Below, piece by piece: positions 1-8,749 of a stretch of DNA of 33,085 nucleotides (positions are counted from its first letter, which is position 1; each line of letters begins with the position of its first letter). The notes beneath the pieces are model-generated. The model ran no database searches and was not told where the DNA came from. It worked only from the letters and a program-made list of their open reading frames with translations. The position numbers and the translations under genes were made by a program. The DNA is from Flavobacteriales bacterium (lineage in GTDB: Bacteria > Bacteroidota > Bacteroidia > Flavobacteriales_D > JAHECK01): contig JAUVAY010000013.1 in NCBI GenBank assembly GCA_030591505.1, forward strand, positions 1 through 33,085, given 5' to 3'.

Positions 1-63
1 GATCTTGTGTTTGCCATTGGAAGTCCAGCTGCTGGATTCGTAAGATTGCAGTTTCGCTCATAA
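1..63 (+). CDS. C-terminal end of an unidentified gene (partial)
   Basis: The first 63 bases read as an open frame from the window edge to a TAA stop, giving about 20 residues ending in GFVRLQFRS. The frame is open from base 1, and an AT-rich spacer follows before the next gene, as expected for a gene tail. Too little is present to assign a family. The alternating hydrophobic and polar ending would suit a beta-strand, but that is only a suggestion. Confidence 0.45.
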   Translation, partial: DLVFAIGSPAAGFVRLQFRS

Positions 64-204
64 AAATGTTGTTTCAAGAGCTATAAGGTACGAAATCTTT
101 ATATCATGATCAACAAGAGCTATTTCCATGAACTGGTTTTTCACTTTGAATCTTTTAGTTTAATCATTAGTTTGCTAGAATATATAAATTATTAAAATAG
201 TTAA

Positions 205-786
205 ATGAAGATGCTGAAAAGGCTATTGTTTTTATTGCTTATAATTAATTTCATTTCTTGTAGTCCTAAGGTCACAATTCAATCAAGAGGGGATTATATT
301 CCTATACCCTATGACCAAGAAATTGTTGTTATTGAGATCAATAAGCAACGCCCTGATAAATCAAGAGTTATTGGCATTGTTAAAATTGGCGATAGAGGGT
401 TTACTGTCAATTGTGGGTATAATGAGGTAGTGTATCTGTTAAAGATAGAAGCACGTAAAATGGGAGGAAACGCAATTAAAATTATATCCCATATACTTCC
501 AAGTCCATTTGGAAGTACTTGTCATCGTATAGAGGCACAAGTTTTATTGGTTGAAGATATTGAAAACTTGAATGTTAGTAAATTAGCAAATACAGGACAT
601 CTTTTATCAGGAAAAAACAAAAATAAAATAAAGGATATTATATACAGAACAGATGGTTCAGAAGTTCTATGTAATATTTATAACGAAGATGATGAGACAG
701 TATATTTTAGCATTAAGATTGATAAAAAAACGATTAAAACGCAGCTAAATAAGGATCAAATAGAAAAAATAAAGTATGCATATTAA
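205..786 (+). CDS. Lipoprotein with C-terminal small beta module, function unknown
   Basis: A 193-residue protein with a lipoprotein signal: basic start, hydrophobic stretch, then a lipobox ending at Cys19 (INFISC). It should be lipid-anchored in the cell envelope. The middle (about 25-115) contains KIGDRGFTVNCGY and an ARKMGGNAIKI segment. This loosely recalls small envelope lipoproteins with an 'AR-MGANA' helix, but I cannot name the family. The last 50 residues (from about 143, starting IIYRTDGSEVLCNI) resemble the N-terminal part of the next protein, so the two genes share a module. The stop overlaps the furthest possible start of the next gene, so the pair is probably co-transcribed and functionally linked. 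Confidence 0.75.
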   Translation: MKMLKRLLFLLLIINFISCSPKVTIQSRGDYIPIPYDQEIVVIEINKQRPDKSRVIGIVKIGDRGFTVNCGYNEVVYLLKIEARKMGGNAIKIISHILPSPFGSTCHRIEAQVLLVEDIENLNVSKLANTGHLLSGKNKNKIKDIIYRTDGSEVLCNIYNEDDETVYFSIKIDKKTIKTQLNKDQIEKIKYAY

Positions 787-790
787 AACA

Positions 791-1672
791 ATGGACTTGA
801 AAAAGGTCGTTTCATTAATATTATTCGTTTCGTTTTTTTCTGTGAATAGCTATGGACAAGATTTAATAGTCACCTATGATAATGATTCTATAAGCTGCAA
901 AATTACAAAGGTTAGTGATGAGAATGTATTTTTCACATTTCAAAATGAAGGACAATATATGCGTACTTTATTGAACCTTTCAGAGGTGCTTATTTATCAG
1001 TATAATTATTATTCGACAAATCATGTTCCGAAAGAAAACATTATTGGAAACACCAAATACCCTCATTTTAGACTAGCAATTAATGGTGGGGCTAGCTATT
1101 TACTAGCAAAGATCAGTAGTGATGTGCCTGAAGATCTGCATAGCTATATGAAAGAGTTAAAAACAGGTTATCATTTTAGTGCCGATTTTAAGTATTATTT
1201 TACTGAAGTACTTGGTGTCGGGGTCAACTACTCTTACTTCAATACTAAAAATAGCATTGATGAAATTTATGTTGTCGATGCAAACGGAAACCTGATTACA
1301 GGGGAATTAAGTGATAATGTATCTGTTAACTTTATTGGTCCGACGTTTACTACCCGATTTTTGAGTAGTAATAAGCCTAATGCTTTTTTAATGGGATTGT
1401 CTTTGGGCTACATGACTTATAATAATAATGCTATGCTAATTGATAGTTATAAATTGAATGGAAGAACATTAGGGATGGTTCTTGATTTTTCTTACGACAT
1501 GGGGTTATCAACTACAATGATGTTAGGCATTCAATTATCGCTAACCATGGGGTCCTTAAGTTCAATGGATATTTATGATGGAACGACAACTCAAAAAATT
1601 AATTTGAGAGAAGGATCGTATGAATCCTTAAGCCGCATTGATTTATCTATTGGATTGCGGTTTATAAAATAA
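791..1672 (+). CDS. Outer-membrane beta-barrel-like protein with N-terminal small module
   Basis: About 293 residues from the ATG at 791. An in-frame ATG at 776 overlaps the previous gene, but only the 791 start puts a clean signal peptide at the front (MDLKKVVSLILF...NSYGQ). Directly after cleavage comes a module of about 50 residues (DLIVTYDNDSISCKITKV...) resembling the C-terminus of the preceding lipoprotein. From about residue 95 the protein has alternating aromatic and glycine-rich strands (GYHFSADFKYYF, GVGVNYSYF) and ends SIGLRFIK. This fits a small outer-membrane barrel of the OMP_b-brl type. No catalytic motif is visible. It lies 4 bp after the lipoprotein stop, so the two probably form a pair. 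The exact role is unknown. Confidence 0.72.
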   Translation: MDLKKVVSLILFVSFFSVNSYGQDLIVTYDNDSISCKITKVSDENVFFTFQNEGQYMRTLLNLSEVLIYQYNYYSTNHVPKENIIGNTKYPHFRLAINGGASYLLAKISSDVPEDLHSYMKELKTGYHFSADFKYYFTEVLGVGVNYSYFNTKNSIDEIYVVDANGNLITGELSDNVSVNFIGPTFTTRFLSSNKPNAFLMGLSLGYMTYNNNAMLIDSYKLNGRTLGMVLDFSYDMGLSTTMMLGIQLSLTMGSLSSMDIYDGTTTQKINLREGSYESLSRIDLSIGLRFIK

Positions 1673-1677
1673 TGAAG

Positions 1678-1697
1678 CTTAATAAATATTGATTAAG
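1678..1697. terminator. Weak hairpin between convergent genes
   Basis: CTTAAT (1678-1683) and ATTAAG (1692-1697) form a 6-bp inverted repeat with an 8-nt loop. It sits in the 40-bp gap between two convergent genes. It is AT-rich and lacks a strong T-tract, so it is a weak candidate for a shared terminator. Confidence 0.25.
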
Positions 1698-1712
1698 TAA
1701 TAGTTACTCTAT

Positions 1713-2870
1713 TTATTTCAAAATAATTTTAAGCACTTCCTCTATACCTTCATCAAAGGTGATCTTGACAAAATAAGGCCCTGGATTTTCTTCTGAAAGG
1801 TCGATGTTTAGCATATCACTCGGATGAAGTTCCATATCAAAATATAGCTCACCACTCGAGTTAAAGATCGTTACATGACTTAGTTTTTTGCCAACGATAA
1901 TAAATTTCCCACTTGTAGGGTTAGGATATATCTTAACCTTTTGTTTTTCGATAGGAGTTTCAATTAATTCTAGCGCTTGCTCACATTCGAGAGTATATTG
2001 CTGGAAAAAATACCACATAAGATCATTGGCATTTATATATTCTGAAGGAAGGTCTCCCAAAACAGATTGTCCACCCGGCCAAGAGTGACCACCATCCATA
2101 GTAATGTAGTATTCGATAGCATATGAACAGTCACAATTATTCCAAACTACATGAGTATATTCTCCGCTGTCGAGCAAGGTGTCGTTAGTAATTTGACAAT
2201 TATTTAACGAGGCCCATACATTAAGTATCGAATCGATGGGTGGATTATGATGGGAAGAAAAACCACTCCCAACACCTCCATCGTAAGGTACGTTCGAATC
2301 TAAATAAGAATGAAAATGAATAATGGGAACTTCATTCGAAGGACTACATTCATTAAGCGTCATCGAAGCCGCTACAGGGGCAATGGCTGCTATACGATTG
2401 GAAAGATCACAAGCCAATCGGTAGGACATAAATCCACCATTAGACATGCCTGTCGCATAAACGCGAAGAGTGTCGATGGAGTAGGAACCTATTAGAGAAT
2501 CCAGTAAAGCGCTGATAAAACCAACATCATCCACATTGTTATCTGAAGCATAGCCACAACAAGCACCGGCATTCCAAGTTCGAATGCCTAAAAATCCTGG
2601 TACACCTTCAGGATAAAGAACTATAAACCCTTCTTCATCTGCTTTTACACTTAACTGCGATTGTATTTCCAGTTGTGCACCGTTTCCAAATCCACCATGC
2701 ATGGCAATTATTAATGGGAGCTCTTGTGTTCCATCATAATTTGGAGGCAGATGTAATTGATAGGTCCTGTAGCTTCCGGCAAAACTAATACTATCGTATT
2801 GCCCATAACTGTTGTTGCACAACATAGAAGACAAGAAAATAAGTAAATAGAAATGACGAGAAAATTTCAT
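1713..2870 (-). CDS. Secreted PHB-depolymerase-family esterase with T9SS sorting tail
   Basis: A 385-residue alpha/beta-hydrolase of the PHB depolymerase / LpqC / feruloyl-esterase-like family. A signal peptide covers about 1-24 (ends NNSYGQ). Visible landmarks are the oxyanion motif HGG at 58-60, the nucleophile elbow GMSNGG (Ser143), an acid in SYLDSNVPY (Asp191), and GHSWPGG (His262), giving a complete Ser-Asp-His triad. From about 311 a T9SS type-A C-terminal domain begins (KVKIYPNPTSGKF) and ends in KIILK. The enzyme is therefore expected to cross the outer membrane by type IX secretion and be released or anchored there. The likely reaction is hydrolysis of a polyester or carboxylic ester; the substrate cannot be read from sequence. 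Its ATG directly follows the stop of the amidase gene with no gap, so the two are translationally linked. Confidence 0.88.
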   Translation of the reverse strand: MKFSRHFYLLIFLSSMLCNNSYGQYDSISFAGSYRTYQLHLPPNYDGTQELPLIIAMHGGFGNGAQLEIQSQLSVKADEEGFIVLYPEGVPGFLGIRTWNAGACCGYASDNNVDDVGFISALLDSLIGSYSIDTLRVYATGMSNGGFMSYRLACDLSNRIAAIAPVAASMTLNECSPSNEVPIIHFHSYLDSNVPYDGGVGSGFSSHHNPPIDSILNVWASLNNCQITNDTLLDSGEYTHVVWNNCDCSYAIEYYITMDGGHSWPGGQSVLGDLPSEYINANDLMWYFFQQYTLECEQALELIETPIEKQKVKIYPNPTSGKFIIVGKKLSHVTIFNSSGELYFDMELHPSDMLNIDLSEENPGPYFVKITFDEGIEEVLKIILK

Positions 2871-4451
2871 TTAGTGGGCTAAAAATTGAGGTGCTTTACG
2901 ATGTAGTGTACTTTGTTCGTAGGAGTAGGCTATTTCGATCAGGAGTCCTTCGCTCCATGCCCTTCCAAAGAAAGAAATACCAACCGGAAGATCTTGTATA
3001 AATCCCATCGGTACAGTTATGTTTGGATAGCCTGAGATTGCAGCCGCTGATGAACTTCCAATATTGTAAAAGTCACCATTTACCCAGTCAGTTTTCCAGG
3101 CTGGAGAACCAGTTGGAGCAATTATCGCATCAAGATTCAGCTCATCCATCACCCGGTCGATCCCATCTTCTTGCGTTCCTTTTCTGGATTTTTCAAGCGC
3201 TTCAATATAATCTGGAGAAGAAAGATCTCCTTTTTCCTGTGCCATGATGAGGTATTCTTGTTGGTAAAAAGCCATTTCAATAGAGTCGGACTCATTGAAT
3301 GCGATCAACTCTTCAAGATTTTTAATAGGTGCGTCATCACCTAAAGAGGCAAAGTAATTATTCAATCCATCTTTATACTCGTAGAGCATCACCTCAAAAG
3401 AAAACTCATGTACAGAAGGATCATAAATAGATTCAATTTCAACAACCTCAGCTCCTTGGCTTTTAAGATCTTCCACCGCCTGAGCTATTAAAGCATCTAC
3501 TTTGTAATTGATACCATGAAATTTTTTGTACAGTCCGATCCGTTTGCCTTGTAATCCATCAGATTTTAAATAAGGAGTATAATCTTCTAAGGCTTTTCCA
3601 TCACTAGCTAGGGTCTTACTGTCCTTATCATCTATTCCTACCATTGTCCCCAAGCAAATCGCTGCATCACTAACTGTTCTAGCCATAGGACCTGGAGTAT
3701 CTTGGGTAAAGGAGATAGGTATGATGCCTGATCTACTCAACAATCCAACTGTAGGTTTTATTCCTACAATTCCATTAGCAGTAGCAGGACAAACGATAGA
3801 ACCATTCGTTTCTGTACCGATGGCAAACATACATAGGTTGGCCGATACAGCAACACCTGAACCAGCACTGCTACCACAAGGATTTCTGTCGAGAATGTAG
3901 GGGTTTTTGGTCTGCCCACCGATTCCGCTCCAACCACTGGAGGAAATATCGCCTCTAAAATTTGCCCATTCGCTAAGGTTCGCTTTTCCAAGAATTACCG
4001 CTCCGGCTTCGCGTAGTTTTTTAGCAACATAGCTGTCTTGGTCCGGATATGAACCTATCATTGCCCGTGATCCTGCAGTTGTCTGCATTTTATCATGGGT
4101 ATCGATATTGTCTTTTAAAAAGACCGGAACTCCATGTAGCGGGCCTCTTTTATTGCCGGCCTTTAATTCTTTATCCAACTCATCTGCAATGGCGAGTGCA
4201 TCAGGATTTAGCTGAATAACCGAATGGAGTGAAGGACCATTCTTATCAATTTTATCAATGCGATCTAGATAATAGGAAACGACTTGATGTACGGAATATT
4301 CTCCATTAGCATAAGCCTTTTGTAGCTCTGGAATGCCTATTTCTTCAAGATTTATTGCTTGGATAATTTCCTTTTTATCTGCTGGTGGATTGCATGCGTT
4401 AAATGCAATTACCATAAGAAAAACGAGTAGATATTTTGTCAATTTTATCAT
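2871..4451 (-). CDS. Amidase-signature-family lipoprotein
   Basis: 526 residues. The N-terminus is a lipoprotein signal with Cys20 (VIAFNAC), so this is an envelope enzyme rather than cytosolic GatA. The amidase-signature fold is clear. By alignment to the family, Lys113 (VFLKDNID) is catalytic, Ser194 in the CGSSAGSG loop is the cis-Ser, and Ser218 in [12 protein letters not shown] is the nucleophile, 24 residues later as in characterised members. The family hydrolyses amides, often C-terminal amides or small carboxamides. The closest annotated relatives are usually called secreted amidases, and the substrate is unknown. It is the first gene of a two-gene minus-strand unit; the T9SS-sorted esterase begins on the base after its stop. 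A shared role in breaking down external substrates is an inference. Confidence 0.9.
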   Translation of the reverse strand: MIKLTKYLLVFLMVIAFNACNPPADKKEIIQAINLEEIGIPELQKAYANGEYSVHQVVSYYLDRIDKIDKNGPSLHSVIQLNPDALAIADELDKELKAGNKRGPLHGVPVFLKDNIDTHDKMQTTAGSRAMIGSYPDQDSYVAKKLREAGAVILGKANLSEWANFRGDISSSGWSGIGGQTKNPYILDRNPCGSSAGSGVAVSANLCMFAIGTETNGSIVCPATANGIVGIKPTVGLLSRSGIIPISFTQDTPGPMARTVSDAAICLGTMVGIDDKDSKTLASDGKALEDYTPYLKSDGLQGKRIGLYKKFHGINYKVDALIAQAVEDLKSQGAEVVEIESIYDPSVHEFSFEVMLYEYKDGLNNYFASLGDDAPIKNLEELIAFNESDSIEMAFYQQEYLIMAQEKGDLSSPDYIEALEKSRKGTQEDGIDRVMDELNLDAIIAPTGSPAWKTDWVNGDFYNIGSSSAAAISGYPNITVPMGFIQDLPVGISFFGRAWSEGLLIEIAYSYEQSTLHRKAPQFLAH

Positions 4452-4660
4452 AGTAAATGGGCGTTTTGTCTTAGTAGAAAAGTAGGAATTTCAATGCTTG
4501 TTTTTACTAGGCTTATCAAGAAGCTTTCAACGAGATATCCATACTATTTTTATAACGACTAATTAGTATTTCGCCCTATTTGTTTAGATAGCGGAGAATA
4601 CCTGTTTACATCCCTTAGTTGCTCGTTTATAATATTTACTTTTCTGAAAAAACATATACT

Positions 4661-5941
4661 ATGATGAGAAATTTACTTATAAAAGTGAGTCTTGGAATAC
4701 TTGCAAGCATGTTTGTAATTGTTGCTCAAGGACAAACCTGGGAAAGTATTTCAACGCCAGTTAGTACAAACTTAATTTTGCAAGATATTTCATTTCCAGC
4801 TGGTCAAAGTGATATAGGTTATACCGGAGGAACGAATGTAACCTACAATGGAAAAGGGAAAGTATTAAAAACAACAGATGGTGGTGATACATGGGTAGTG
4901 CAGTGGGAGAGTGAAGAAAGTGGTACAGGTATTACATCGATTTATTTCGAGACGACCATGATTGGTTTTGCCGGTACAATGGCTGGAAATTTATTGAAAA
5001 CGGTAGACGGAGGAACAAACTGGACTTCAACAGATATTGATCTTACTATTAATCAGGGAGAGTTAACCGATATGGAGTTTTATGATGCTGAAAATGGAGT
5101 TGTTTTATCTCAATGGGAAGGGATTTATGTGACAAGTGACGGTGGAGATACCTGGACAGTAGCGTCAACTAATTATATGACTGCACAAGATGTTTATTAT
5201 GCAAACTCGACCACCCTTTTTGCAGTTGGGGGTAACCAGAACATTTATAAATCTACTGATGGAGGTGATACATGGACCTTTAGTTTTCAAGGCCCAAATG
5301 GTGGAGCAAACCAGTGGATTAACCTAGGTGTATACTTCATGGATGCGAATAATGGAATAGTAACGAGTGAAGAAGGACAATATTTTGTAACTACTGATGG
5401 TGGTGATACATGGACAACCGAATCTATTGTTGGACAGAGTGGATTAATGAGAGGATGTTATATGGTCGACACAGATAACATTTATGTTTGTGCAACACCG
5501 GGCGAAGTATTTTCTACAAACGATGGTGGAAGCATATGGACTTCTGAATACTACGATTTTAATCCTTCTTTTTATAAGATCAAATTTACAAGTAACGGAA
5601 CCGGCTTTGTTTGTGGTTCAGGTTCAACTGGAGGAACGATCTTGAAAATGGATCCAAATGGACTTGGAATAGAAGAAGTAGCAGTAAATAACTGGAATGT
5701 ATATCCAACACCAGCCACCAATCTGATCAATGTTAACTTTGAACTTCGTAAAGAAGGAAAGATGAGTATTAATATCATTAATACTGTAGGTCAGGTTGTT
5801 TTAACAGAGCGTTTAGTTGGAATCGTAGGTAGTCAGCAACATAGGATTAACCTTGATAACATTTCTGAAGGCTCTTACATTCTTTCTCTGGAAATGAATG
5901 GAATGATGATTAAAACGGATAAAATTCAAATTATCAGATAA
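4661..5941 (+). CDS. Secreted Asp-box/YCF48-like repeat protein with T9SS sorting tail
   Basis: About 426 residues from the ATG at 4661. An upstream TTG at 4619 would put 14 residues before the signal peptide, so the ATG is preferred. The signal peptide is about 1-25 (ending IVAQGQ). The body has six Asp-box type repeats of the form (T/S)DGGDTW, near residues 72, 115, 159, 199, 245 and 287, spaced about 40-46 residues apart. This predicts a beta-propeller like YCF48/BNR proteins. From about residue 345 a T9SS type-A sorting domain follows (WNVYPTPATNLINV, ending KIQIIR). No catalytic residues are evident. It is probably a cell-surface or secreted binding or scaffold protein. It is a single gene followed by a strong terminator. 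Confidence 0.86.
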   Translation: MMRNLLIKVSLGILASMFVIVAQGQTWESISTPVSTNLILQDISFPAGQSDIGYTGGTNVTYNGKGKVLKTTDGGDTWVVQWESEESGTGITSIYFETTMIGFAGTMAGNLLKTVDGGTNWTSTDIDLTINQGELTDMEFYDAENGVVLSQWEGIYVTSDGGDTWTVASTNYMTAQDVYYANSTTLFAVGGNQNIYKSTDGGDTWTFSFQGPNGGANQWINLGVYFMDANNGIVTSEEGQYFVTTDGGDTWTTESIVGQSGLMRGCYMVDTDNIYVCATPGEVFSTNDGGSIWTSEYYDFNPSFYKIKFTSNGTGFVCGSGSTGGTILKMDPNGLGIEEVAVNNWNVYPTPATNLINVNFELRKEGKMSINIINTVGQVVLTERLVGIVGSQQHRINLDNISEGSYILSLEMNGMMIKTDKIQIIR

Positions 5942-5963
5942 TTAATAGTGTACAATTTATATT

Positions 5964-5998
5964 AAACGTCGTCCGATAAACTCGGAGGGCGTTTTTTT
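5964..5998 (+). terminator. Rho-independent terminator
   Basis: An AACGTC...TCCGA arm pairs with TCGGA...GGCGTT (12 positions with one G-G mismatch and one G-T wobble) around a short TAAAC-type loop, followed by a run of seven T. It lies about 25 bases after the stop of the Asp-box repeat gene, in the right orientation to end its transcript. Confidence 0.8.
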
Positions 5999-6085
5999 GT
6001 AATAATAGCAAAACCATCATGATCGTGATACTTTATTGTAGCGAATCGTTCCTCTCATTATCGTACCTTTCAAGAAAAACACGCA

Positions 6086-6634
6086 ATGAGTACTATGGAT
6101 GCACGATCACCTCAAGATTCTGATACTACAATAACAGAATTGATGATTCCTTCTTATGCTAATTTTGGAGGTAAAATTCATGGAGGAATCCTACTTTCAT
6201 TAATGGATAAGGTGGCTTACGCCTGCTCTACCAAACATGCCGGAAATTACTGTGTAACCGTTTCTGTAGAAGGAGTTAATTTTCTCCAGGCGGTTGAAGT
6301 TGGTGACCTCGTCTCTATGATGGCAAGGGTTAATTATGTTGGAAGAACATCGCTGGTCGTGGGTATTAAAGTAACAGCCGAAAATGTAAAAAACCATCAT
6401 GTCAGGCATACCAATACTTCCTATTTTACCATGGTGGCTAAGGAGAATGATACGTTGGTAGAAGTGCCTCCATTACTTCTTCGATCTAAAACAGACGTTC
6501 GCCGTTTTGCTGATGTACTTTTTCGTAAGAAATTAAAAAAGTATTACGGTGAGCAAATGGAGAAAGTAAAGGACCACCATTTTGATGAGATATTGTCTAG
6601 ATTGGAAGGTGAGCGGTGTGAGGTGAAGCTTTAG
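6086..6634 (+). CDS. Hotdog-fold acyl-CoA thioesterase
   Basis: 182 residues with one hotdog domain of the YciA / BFIT acyl-CoA thioesterase type. The diagnostic N-terminal segment is ANFGGKIHGGILLSLMDKVA, where Asn26 and the HGG turn lead into the central helix and Asp41 is the usual catalytic acid. A second conserved stretch follows (TVSVEGVNFLQAVEVGDLV, then VNYVGRTSLVV). The C-terminal 50 residues are basic and acidic helix without a second hotdog copy. It should hydrolyse acyl-CoA to free acid and CoA in the cytoplasm; chain-length preference cannot be predicted. It stands alone, bounded by the terminator at 5964 and a hairpin at 6720. Confidence 0.88.
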   Translation: MSTMDARSPQDSDTTITELMIPSYANFGGKIHGGILLSLMDKVAYACSTKHAGNYCVTVSVEGVNFLQAVEVGDLVSMMARVNYVGRTSLVVGIKVTAENVKNHHVRHTNTSYFTMVAKENDTLVEVPPLLLRSKTDVRRFADVLFRKKLKKYYGEQMEKVKDHHFDEILSRLEGERCEVKL

Positions 6635-6647
6635 ATTAACCTTATTA

Positions 6648-6666
6648 GTCTTCGACAAGCTCAGAC
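6648..6666. repeat. Candidate REP-like palindromic element
   Basis: GTCTTCGACAAGCTCAGAC has GTCT/AGAC ends and the core CTTCGACAAGCTCAG. From memory, this core is common as a dispersed intergenic element in many bacterial genomes. It lies just after the thioesterase gene. Only one copy is present here, so its status as a repeat rests on recall, not on this window. Confidence 0.4.
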
Positions 6667-6719
6667 ATGCCTGAAGTACAAACCGACATTCAAAAGACTC
6701 ATTATACTAGATGTTTAAT

Positions 6720-6742
6720 AGCAATACAGGATTGCTTGTTTT
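6720..6742 (+). terminator. Candidate Rho-independent terminator
   Basis: AGCAAT (6720-6725) and ATTGCT (6731-6736) form a perfect 6-bp stem with loop ACAGG, followed by TGTTTT. It lies about 90 bases after the thioesterase stop and before the next promoter. Confidence 0.45.
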
Positions 6743-6779
6743 ATAGTCAGTAATTCCTTCTTTCTCTTTATTAAAAATG

Positions 6780-6787
6780 TAACTTTG
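6780..6787 (+). promoter_or_regulatory. Bacteroidota -7 box upstream of purF-like gene
   Basis: TAACTTTG matches the Bacteroidota -7 consensus TAnnTTTG and ends 23 bases before the ATG at 6811. A T-rich stretch about 20 bases upstream could serve as a degenerate -33 element, but there is no clean TTTG there. Confidence 0.55.
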
Positions 6788-6810
6788 CAGCGAATTTTTT
6801 AGGATTTAAA

Positions 6811-8712
6811 ATGAGCGATAGTATTAAGCATGAATGCGGTATAGCACTGCTTCGACTAAAAAAGCCCCTTTCTTATTACCAAAAGAAATACGGAACTTCT
6901 TTTTACGGCCTTACCAAGTTGTATCTTTTAATGGAGAAACAACATAACCGCGGTCAGGATGGAGCAGGTGTTGCAAATATTAAATTAGACACAGCACCGG
7001 GAACACGTTACATTAGTCGAACACGCTCTAATTCTCAGAATCCGATACAAGAGGTTTTTGCTAATATCAATTCTCGATTTATCGCTTTGGAAGAAGAAGA
7101 TCCAAAAAAATTAAAGGATCCTGAATGGCTGAAAACCAATTTGCCTTTTACCGGTGAGTTATTTCTGGGTCACGTTCGCTATGGAACTTTTGGTAAGAAC
7201 AACATCGAGACTGTCCACCCATTTTTACGACAGAATAACTGGAAAACCAGAAATTTGGTGGTAGCTGGTAATTTTAATCTGACCAATGTAGACGAGCTTT
7301 TTGATATCCTTGTTGGATTGGGTCAGCATCCAAAAGAAAAATCGGATACGGTTACAATTCTAGAAAAAATAGGTCATTTCCTCGATGAAGAGAACAAAGA
7401 ATTGTTTAATAAGTTTAAAAATGAAGGTTATACAAATGAGCAGATCTCTAATCATATAGCGTCAAATCTTGATGTTCAGCAGATTTTACAACGTGCTGCT
7501 GCAGATTGGGATGGAGGTTATGCAATGGCCGGTATGATGGGACATGGAGATGCTTTTGTATTGAGAGACCCTTCTGGAATTCGACCGGTTTTTTATCATG
7601 ATGATGATGAGATCCTGGTTGTAGCTTCTGAGCGTCCGGTTATTCAAACGGCATTTAATGTTCCGATAGAATCGGTAAAGGAATTAAGCCCCGGACATGC
7701 AATTATTGTTAAAAAAGATGGACGTGTAAGCGAACAGATGGTTCGCGAACCCCTTGAGAAAAAATCATGCTCCTTCGAGAGAATTTATTTTTCAAGAGGA
7801 AGTGATAGAGATATTTATAAAGAGAGAAAACAATTAGGTAAAAACCTAAATGAAAAGATCTGGGACGCCATAGAAGGCAGATTACAGGATACCGTTTTCT
7901 CTTTTATTCCAAATACCGCTGAAACAGCTTATTATGGAATGATCGAAGGGATGAACGAACGCTTGAATACGATCAAGGGTGAAAAAATACTTGAATTGGG
8001 TGATAAGCCTGATCCGGGAAAATTAAAGGAGATCCTGGAATGGAAAGTCCGAACGGAGAAGATCGCAATTAAGGATGCAAAACTACGAACCTTTATCACT
8101 CAGGATGATGCAAGAGATGATATGGTGGCGCATGTTTATGATATCACCTATGGTACTATCAAAAAGAAAGTGGATAAGCTTGTCATTTTAGATGACTCCA
8201 TCGTACGTGGAACGACATTGAAGAAGAGTATTTTGCGAATTCTTGATCGACTGGAGCCTAAAAAAATAATAGTCGTTTCATCGGCCCCGCAGATAAGGTA
8301 TCCTGATTGTTATGGTATCGATATGGCGAAAATGGGTGATTTTATTGCCTTTCAAGCAGCGGTTGAGTTATTGAAAGAAACCAATAAAACGTATATCCTC
8401 GACCAGGTTTATCAAAAATCAAAAGAGCAAGAATCGATTTCTAAAAACTTGGTTAAGAACTATGTAACTGAAGTATTTGCTCCTTTTACAGCTGAGCAGA
8501 TTTCTAAAAAGATCGCTCAATTGCTTACGCCTGCTTCAATGAAAACGGATGTGGAGATCATTTATCAGAGCATTGAAGGCTTGCATAATGCGTGTCCAAA
8601 TGATTTGGGGGATTGGTATTTTACGGGAGATTATCCTACACCGGGTGGTAATAAAGTGGTGAATAAGGCATTTATAAACTACATTGAAGGCAAAAACGAG
8701 CGAGCATATTAA
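6811..8712 (+). CDS. purF: Amidophosphoribosyltransferase (PurF), long Bacteroidota form
   Basis: A 633-residue class II glutamine amidotransferase fused to a PRTase domain: the PurF reaction (PRPP + glutamine to 5-phosphoribosylamine), first step of purine synthesis. Landmarks are the nucleophile candidate Cys9 (KHECGIALL), NRGQDGAG at 46-53, GHVRYGT at 120-126, GNFNLTN near 153, RDPSGIRP at 252-259, CSFERIYFSRG near 320, and the PRPP loop VILDDSIVRGTTL at 458-470. At 633 residues it exceeds ordinary PurF (about 470-510). Extra segments sit around 60-110, 175-230 and 350-430. Eight residues precede the cysteine. Since the nucleophile must be N-terminal, this may be a short propeptide, as in Bacillus PurF, which also has Glu before Cys. 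It is monocistronic with its own -7 box. Confidence 0.88.
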   Translation: MSDSIKHECGIALLRLKKPLSYYQKKYGTSFYGLTKLYLLMEKQHNRGQDGAGVANIKLDTAPGTRYISRTRSNSQNPIQEVFANINSRFIALEEEDPKKLKDPEWLKTNLPFTGELFLGHVRYGTFGKNNIETVHPFLRQNNWKTRNLVVAGNFNLTNVDELFDILVGLGQHPKEKSDTVTILEKIGHFLDEENKELFNKFKNEGYTNEQISNHIASNLDVQQILQRAAADWDGGYAMAGMMGHGDAFVLRDPSGIRPVFYHDDDEILVVASERPVIQTAFNVPIESVKELSPGHAIIVKKDGRVSEQMVREPLEKKSCSFERIYFSRGSDRDIYKERKQLGKNLNEKIWDAIEGRLQDTVFSFIPNTAETAYYGMIEGMNERLNTIKGEKILELGDKPDPGKLKEILEWKVRTEKIAIKDAKLRTFITQDDARDDMVAHVYDITYGTIKKKVDKLVILDDSIVRGTTLKKSILRILDRLEPKKIIVVSSAPQIRYPDCYGIDMAKMGDFIAFQAAVELLKETNKTYILDQVYQKSKEQESISKNLVKNYVTEVFAPFTAEQISKKIAQLLTPASMKTDVEIIYQSIEGLHNACPNDLGDWYFTGDYPTPGGNKVVNKAFINYIEGKNERAY

Positions 8713-8721
8713 TTTTAAGCG

Positions 8722-8729
8722 TAACTTTG
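8722..8729 (+). promoter_or_regulatory. Bacteroidota -7 box upstream of tatA
   Basis: TAACTTTG matches TAnnTTTG, identical to the box before the preceding gene, and ends 20 bases before the tatA ATG. It probably starts the transcript for the tatA-to-dxr cluster. No convincing -33 element is seen. Confidence 0.5.
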
Positions 8730-8749
8730 TTTTTTAAAACTAATAAGAC

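Noticed and set aside
75-123. Direct repeat CAAGAGCTAT at 75-84 and 114-123
   Set aside because: Ten bases in AT-rich DNA with no further structure; too short to call a repeat element.
776-790. ATG at 776 as start of the barrel-like protein
   Set aside because: It overlaps the lipoprotein gene and adds five residues before the signal peptide. The ATG at 791 gives a standard signal sequence.
2871-4451. Amidase as the relocated GatA
   Set aside because: It carries a lipoprotein signal with Cys20, so it acts in the envelope. It also starts differently from the gatA remnant at 8959.
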